The notes beneath the pieces are model-generated. The model had not been told where the DNA came from, ran no database searches, and saw nothing but the letters and a program-made list of their open reading frames with translations. This document shows, piece after piece, positions 58,870-64,000 of a DNA stretch of 64,000 nucleotides. Source of the stretch: Lepisosteus oculatus (taxonomy: Eukaryota > Chordata > Actinopteri > Semionotiformes > Lepisosteidae). The translations under genes were made by a program, and so were the position numbers. Where the stretch lies: positions 33,533,501-33,597,500 of the forward strand of contig NC_090698.1 of NCBI RefSeq assembly GCF_040954835.1, given 5' to 3'. Numbering within the stretch: the first letter of the stretch is position 1; every line of letters begins with the position of its first letter.

Positions 58870-59665
58870 CAGTCCTACAGCCACATTTATGAGCTTTTAT
58901 AATTAAAATTAAAAAAAAACAACCTAACCCTTTTTAAATAATTTAAGATTTACTTGTTATTTTTAGGAATATTTCTCTCTTGTTTTTCTTTCTCTTTTGA
59001 ACCAAAAGCCCAAAGCCTTCACCTGTGACAGTAGATTAAACTCCAGGAATCTGAAAACATCTCTGGTTTGCTTGTAGAAACATTCAAATCTTGTGTCAGT
59101 AATGCTGAGGAAGTATCTCTTGGTTCCTGATTCTTCACCAGATGCTGAGAAGGTGTTCAAGGGTTCCCCACAGCTTCTTCACAGCTGTCAAGTCTGAAGA
59201 GTTTTAGTACTTACCTCCATTCCAGTCCACAGGCGCTAAACACCCGGTCTTTGTTACTTCGGTCCAAGTCTGGTATTTTTCCTTCCACTCTGTTGTTTAA
59301 CATGCATCACCATGTTACTTTGTAACAATTTTTGACATTCTGATCACAGCACGAGAAAGACTGTGCATGCTGTACACCAGAAGACAATAAAAAAATTAAA
59401 CAAGGTTTCTGACGGAATAAACGGAGCTTGTGCTCACCTCCCCACCGCCCTCCCCAAGAAATTGAGCTTTACAATTGGATTTAGAATAAAATACTGTACT
59501 TGACTCCCAGCATGGGGAGGGTCCAGGATTTTGAGCTAATCCATTGGGATTCATTAGGAAAATTATTTCACCACCTAAGTGTTGATATTACTTCCAACTT
59601 GCTCCCCGCCTCCTCTCCACTCCTGGCTTTTGCTCTCCTGTGATTTAACTGCAGGTTCTCCTCTC
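58870..59665. other. Intergenic DNA, nothing recognised
   Basis: No supported feature. Confidence 0.45.
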
Positions 59666-59671
59666 TCCCTT

Positions 59672-59760
59672 ACATCTGAAGAAGGCTCCACAGCCGAAAC
59701 ATTGTGTCTCTTTTCTTTTCAGCATAACACAGAACTGCCACTTTCAAGACTCACTACTGC
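59672..59760 (+). repeat. Penelope-like terminal fragment with hammerhead-like core
   Basis: Contains CTGAAGAAGGCTCCACAGCC directly followed by GAAAC, then TTTTCTTTTCAGCAT. It is the best-kept copy of the terminal block discussed under findings. Confidence 0.65.
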
Positions 59761-59764
59761 AAGA

Positions 59765-60300
59765 TTTTTTTTAACTCAGCTGCAAGTAATGACAAACAGC
59801 CCAAGAGAAGTCAAAAGTCAGTCACAAAATCATTGAAGAGGGCTGGTCAAATCCAGACTCTGGCTGACCATGGATGAGGAGCTACTCAGGAAGTCCATGA
59901 TCGTGACTTCAGGCCATTTCAAGTATTAGACATAGGAAGTGCTAGTGGGGCAGGACACTGTGCAGCTCCCCACAGATGTCAAGCTGCAGATGATCCCCAC
60001 TGGTAATTCTAGGGTCTAGAGAGGGGGCAGTGTAGGGGGCCCCATAGAGATATGCTTTGCATTCCTAACAAGGAATGTGTTTCGATGACTCTGCACTACT
60101 GCACTAGATCCCCGCACTACTGTTTGACATTCACATCATGCCCAAGTAACCCTCTTGTGCAAACTGTAACACTGTAACTGTGAGGGCAGAAGGGGACAAC
60201 AGTGCAGGTCCCATGAATGACACTGGAGTCATTCCAGTAGGGAAAATCACCTCAGCCTTGAAAGAGGCCAGTTCAGTGGGGACCTTGGAAGGCCGCCCTT
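59765..60300. other. Intergenic DNA, nothing recognised
   Basis: Moderately GC-rich, repeat-like text without a family I can name. Confidence 0.4.
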
Positions 60301-60304
60301 GAAG

Positions 60305-60580
60305 ATAAGATCACTTTATTGGCCATATACAATTATCTTGTATTAGGAATTTGTCTTTTCACATACCCCAACTTGCTCTCCATGAGACACACAGACAGGG
60401 AGAGAAGCTTGGGGTCAGAGCACAGGGTCAGCCATTTATATGGCGCTCCTAGAGCAGTTGGGGTTAAGGGCCTTGCTCAGGGGCCCAACAGAGAAGAATT
60501 TGAACCAGCAACCTTCCAGTCATACAGTAGGTGCAGATCTTTAGCCACAGAGCCACTGTACTGCCCGAAGACATAGAGCT
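60305..60580 (-). repeat. tRNA-derived SINE
   Basis: Reverse copy of the 51660 family: ACATACCCCAACTTGCTCTCC at about 60360, GGGTTAAGGGCCTTGCTCAG at 60461-60480, and the reversed tRNA head ending near 60575. Confidence 0.85.
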
Positions 60581-60584
60581 GAGA

Positions 60585-61895
60585 AAAAAAATGGGTCTGG
60601 CTCTGAGGCCTGTTCCAGCTCCTGAAGAACTGTTGTCGCAGACTCTATTAACTCCACGGCAGAAGGTGCAACAGCCATGGCGGCGGTTCGGACATGGCTC
60701 GTTGGTCTTGTGGAGATAGAGGCAGAGCCATCTGAAACGCCACCGACTCATGTTGCTTTGATTCTGTTGCGGGAGCTGGCTCGTCCTCATGATAGGATTG
60801 ATGTAGACTGAGCCCAGGCTACAGCTAGCTGCAGCTAACTTTTCGACCGCGGCTGTTGTAGCACTGGCTGCAACATTAGCTGTAAACTCGGGATCAAGGT
60901 CAGGCTCAGCAAACTTGAAATAACCAGTCAAAAGTCTGCTGTGCTTTTTGTTTTTGCGCCCCACTATCATATTTTCTGTCACACATTTTGAGGCTGGCTA
61001 AGGTAAACTTGCACAAGTGATCACCTGATGAATCTGCCAAAATACATTTGAACTGAGAACCTATTGCATCTAACCAATCATCGGTTCACAAATTATTCAA
61101 TATTTTTATGGACAAAAGGGGGCAGACAGATCAGTTTAAAAAAATACCCCGGCCAATCAGGGGCCCCTGATCAATCCAGGGCCCCTAGGCTAAAGCCTAT
61201 ACTAGCCTGTTCGTTAATCTGCCCCTGACTGGCAGGTAATCCATAATTAACTGATGTATGTCTGTTTTTCTTGTTTAAACTGGTTAAGTGTTTATTAAAG
61301 GCCTGATAAGACTTTGATGAGGTTTGTAACAGTTAGCATTTTATCTTTGGATTTGTATACATTTTTTATTTGTTTAAAAATGATTCCACCACTACAAGAA
61401 ATACAAGCATGTCTCTTTAAGGAAGGATGACCCTGGAAAAAGAGGGCCTTTAAGAGGGACTGGGAGAGCTCAGTAGGGGGATGGTGCCTGGGAGGGAAGG
61501 TGGGCTGTGAAGAGCTCCTGTGGGCTTTGGTTTGAATTCTATTTGGCAAACACTGTAGGAAAGAAATAAATTAGTTTTCTTTGCACTTTGGTGCTTCAGA
61601 GTGTTTGTTAATGAAGCCATACCCAGTCACTTGGCCTGGGAAAGGAGGCATCGCAGGTGATAAAGCATGGGCTGGAGAAGTTAAAGTACAACATGATGGA
61701 CAGCCAGGTGAGCTAATCCTTCAGGAGAAGGACAGCTTCAGAGCAGACAGGTGTCCAGACCTGCAGCTGGCCTGGTGAGGATGTACTGTAGTAGCTGAGT
61801 ATTGGGGTAAACCTCTGGTAATAAGCAGTCATCCAGAGGAAGAAAGTGACTTAAGCAGGTGTGGTAGTTTCCAGATGTGCTAAATGGCCTCAATG
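60585..61895. other. Intergenic DNA with unassigned repeat-like text
   Basis: A 172-codon minus frame (60982-60464) runs into the SINE and shows no known domain. 61150-61230 has GGGGCCCCTGATC/CAGGGCCCCTAGG, typical of the edge of a mobile element. No host gene supported. Confidence 0.4.
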
Positions 61896-61899
61896 TTGG

Positions 61900-62330
61900 G
61901 CTGCAGTGGGGTGAGGCTGGCTAATGTTAATCAAAAACCCACAAACCTGACAGCAGCAAAAACATATTTCTCACCACTCCTCAAACGCTCCACGGTAGTG
62001 CTCATCATCACTGACAGCTATTGTCCTATGGAGCGCAATGTTGTCAAGGTAGATGACCACCCGTGGGATTCCCACACAGATGGCAGCCTTCTGGAAACAG
62101 CTGGGGGAGGAGCTCAGCCCAAAGGACACCCTGGTGTAGCAGGGGACACAAGGAGTGTGACGACAGCTGCGAGGTTCCAGTTGTCATGGTGGTGAGAGAT
62201 TTGAAGATAACTCTGTTGGAGGCTGGGTTTTGTGAAATCAGTGGAGCCAAAGAAAGTACCTGAGGTGTCTGGTATAACAGTTTTGTTAACTGCTCAGAGT
62301 AGTTCCTGGCAAACACCTGGCTTAGTCCTT
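61900..62330 (-). pseudogene. Gypsy-type reverse transcriptase relic
   Basis: The minus strand near 62125-62040 encodes SFGLSSSPSCFQKA, followed by a VVIYLDNI stretch. This is the 'PFGLxxAPxxFQ...YLDDI' pair of Gypsy/Ty3 RT. The second catalytic aspartate of YxDD has become Asn, and flanking frames carry stops. No LTR, integrase or gag was recognised around it. Confidence 0.7.
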
Positions 62331-62412
62331 TCAATGATACCCATTCTTTGTAGTTCTGCAGCAACACCATCATGGAAAGGCCAGTAGAATACACACAGTG
62401 GCTGAGATTAAG

Positions 62413-62418
62413 TTTTAT
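62413..62418 (-). terminator. Poly(A) signal of the Ig-type gene
   Basis: AATAAA in the minus reading, about 280 bases after the stop codon at 62695-62697. Confidence 0.5.
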
Positions 62419-62694
62419 TACAATTTAAAAAAAATAGTTTAAAAAGATATTGCAATAAAAAGCTAAGTCCTGACAATGATTCTTAGAATGTAGAGCGGTA
62501 CTAAATGTTGTCCCCAATGAAAATGCAACACAGTGTAAACTGCAGTGTTTAAAATCATGTGCAGCTGCAGAGTTCCAGTTCCAGTGGTCCAGAGGCACTA
62601 TTACCTAGAGAATGTCAATTCAGGATCAAGAAGCTACCATTGGGTGGCATGAGAGTGTAAGGGTGGTTCCACATCTCAGCTTGTACCCTGAGGC

Positions 62695-62848
62695 TCAGCT
62701 CTTTCCTTGATTTTTAAATGTTTTGTCCAAAGTACCGTATCTCTTTTCTTGAGCCATTTTGTGGAGAGAACAGCACCGAGTACAACAAGCATGATCACTG
62801 CCATGGTGATGACTGCAACAATTTGAGTCCATGATGTGGTCATAACCT
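62695..62848 (-). CDS. Ig-type gene, last exon: transmembrane helix and tail
   Basis: Acceptor GTTTTTTCAG, phase 1. It encodes EVMTTSWTQ, a hydrophobic helix of about 21 residues (IVAVITMAVIMLVVLGAVL), a KWLKKR stop-transfer cluster and a short basic tail ending GKS before TGA. No tyrosine-based signalling motif; no tyrosine in the tail at all. Confidence 0.8.
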
Positions 62849-64000
62849 CTGAAAAAACAAAAACGAGAAAATAAAGTAAAAAGCAAATTACCTAGAACAG
62901 CAAAGAAATACCCAGAACAAGGGTTTCTTCGAAATCAAGTGTTCTAGATTACTAGCTGATATACCCGGCACTTGGTCATGGATCACATCCTGATCCGTTT
63001 CAAATCACATCTTACAGCTGGCTGGAAAGGGGCTGGAAGAAGTGTGTTTTTCACTTCATTTATACAAAATGCCAACTGACATACTGGAAACTGAGCGATT
63101 GGCATCAGACTTCAAAGAGAAAATGTACCAGCACTGAAACAACTGAACCAAGGTGCTAATTTTTTAAGTACTTGCTTTATACAGTTTATACATTTCAGTT
63201 TATTAGTTTATCAGTTCGTCTAGTAAATAATACAAGGAGGCTAGTTTAACTCAAATTTTCCTGTGCCAAAAACAGTCTTACCTTTCACAGTGAGGGCAAC
63301 TGTGCTGATGGGGTTTCCTTGAAGGTCCCTCACTGTGTAGTTTCCCTGATCAGCTGGTGTGAGAGAGCACAGTATCAGAGAGCTGTCCTGCACAGACACT
63401 CTCTGCTCATACCCAGGGCCAGGGAGACCTGCGTTGCTCAGTATGACTCTGTGAGACTCAGCAGATCCTGCAAGATCAAACAGCACCTCCACTGGATAAG
63501 CAGTGTGAAGAGGGAGAGACAGATTATGTCCGGATTGCAGGGTGAGGACATCTGATCGAGCTGAAAATAAAGCTAAAGGGTAAGAATGATGCACACAGCA
63601 ATTAATCATCTATTGAGTGTTCATTGAGAGGATACCATATTTATCATATTAAAGTCTTAAAACTGAAGCAACGTTTTGCAATACAACATGGTATTTGTTT
63701 TCTGACCAAGTCAAATAAAATATATTCAAATACTTTAAAAGCACATAACATCCTTAATGTTACATAATAAATGCCTAATCACATTTAACTACTCCTACTA
63801 AACCAAACATCAGATATTGATACTCATGAAAGAAACTACTGTATCAAGTTATACACTTAAGACCCACACCTCACCTCCCACACTGACATGAACAGTGTTT
63901 CCTCTCGGAGTCCTGCACTATGTAAGTCACAGCCAGCGAGAGTCTCCTTGGTCAGGTCTAAACCACAGTTCTACATCCTGCTGTGTGTGCAGAGGAACAC
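62695..64000 (-). CDS. Ig-superfamily membrane protein, 3' part (gene runs off the window)
   Basis: Three minus-strand exons: 63875 to beyond 64000, 63282-63560 and 62695-62848, with GT/AG junctions in phase 1 throughout, the rule for Ig-domain exons. Product end: Ig-like domain(s), one transmembrane helix, 22-residue tail. The gene is convergent with the CD274-like gene. I do not recognise an ortholog. The DVLTLQSG...LTPADQGNYTV pattern resembles a group of fish Ig-like receptors. It may be expressed, or it may be a decaying paralog, because the exon at the window edge has broken frames. Confidence 0.65.
63282..63560 (-). CDS. Ig-type gene, Ig-like domain exon without canonical cysteines
   Basis: Acceptor CTTTATTTTCAG, donor GAAAG|GTAAGA, both phase 1; 279 bases, open throughout. 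It encodes a V-like Ig fold of about 93 residues. LTLQSGHNLSLPL is the B strand with Leu where Cys is expected, VEVLFDLAG follows, and LTPADQGNYTVRD is the F strand with the DxGxY motif kept and Val in place of Cys. The only cysteine (SLILCSL) sits in the E strand. The disulfide that normally pins the Ig sandwich is therefore missing. Confidence 0.8.
63875..64000 (-). pseudogene. Ig-type gene, upstream Ig exon with broken frames (partial)
   Basis: The donor GGGAG|GTGAGG at 63875/63874 is good and in phase 1 with the next exon. The last frame (RGNTVHVSVGG) meets a TAG near 63920. The Ig text continues in a second frame (TYIVQDSE) and a third (VPLHTQQDVELWFRPDQGD), so at least two indels separate parts of one Ig domain. 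Either a pseudo-exon or assembly error. The 5' end lies outside the window. Confidence 0.6.

Noticed and set aside
60464..60982. 172-codon minus-strand frame
   Set aside because: Its 3' third is antisense SINE text and the rest has no known domain. Probably mobile-element remains.

Overview
The window reads as nuclear DNA of a ray-finned fish: AT-rich, gene-poor, full of decayed transposable elements, with vertebrate intron-exon genes. A clear PD-L1 (CD274)-like gene together with 5S-rRNA-derived SINEs, tRNA-derived SINEs, Tc1 elements and Penelope-like elements suggests a non-teleost ray-finned fish such as a gar or bowfin. That placement is inference.

Layout. 1-21 kb is intergenic, with LINE relics, two 5S-SINE copies, one full-length Tc1 element (11467-13096, minus) that split a LINE relic, and a Tc1 fossil near 20.1-20.7 kb. 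21611-45208 (plus) is a six-exon CD274-like gene: signal peptide, IgV, IgC, transmembrane and two tail exons. Their splice phases all fit (1-1-1-1-0) and they join into a 307-residue protein. Intron 1 holds a 6.8-kb endogenous retrovirus-like element in antisense (22777-29600). It has two LTRs, a tRNA-Asn-type primer site, a polypurine tract, a gag-like frame with a protease remnant, a C-terminal membrane-protein frame and no recognisable pol. A 507-bp solo-LTR-like element is nested in one of its LTRs. 45-62 kb is intergenic, with a Penelope-like element carrying a GIY-YIG domain, a second nearly identical Tc1 element (52190-53819, plus) and several SINEs. A Gypsy reverse-transcriptase relic lies near 62 kb. 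The right edge (62695 to beyond 64000, minus) holds the 3' end of another immunoglobulin-type membrane protein gene, convergent with the CD274-like gene. Its Ig domain lacks the canonical cysteines, and the exon at the window edge has broken frames.

How the genes relate. Both supported host genes encode type I Ig-superfamily membrane proteins, so this may be part of an immune-receptor neighbourhood. Almost everything else is mobile DNA. Three of its families look recent: Tc1, the retrovirus-like element and its nested LTR. I saw no tRNA, rRNA or CRISPR features.
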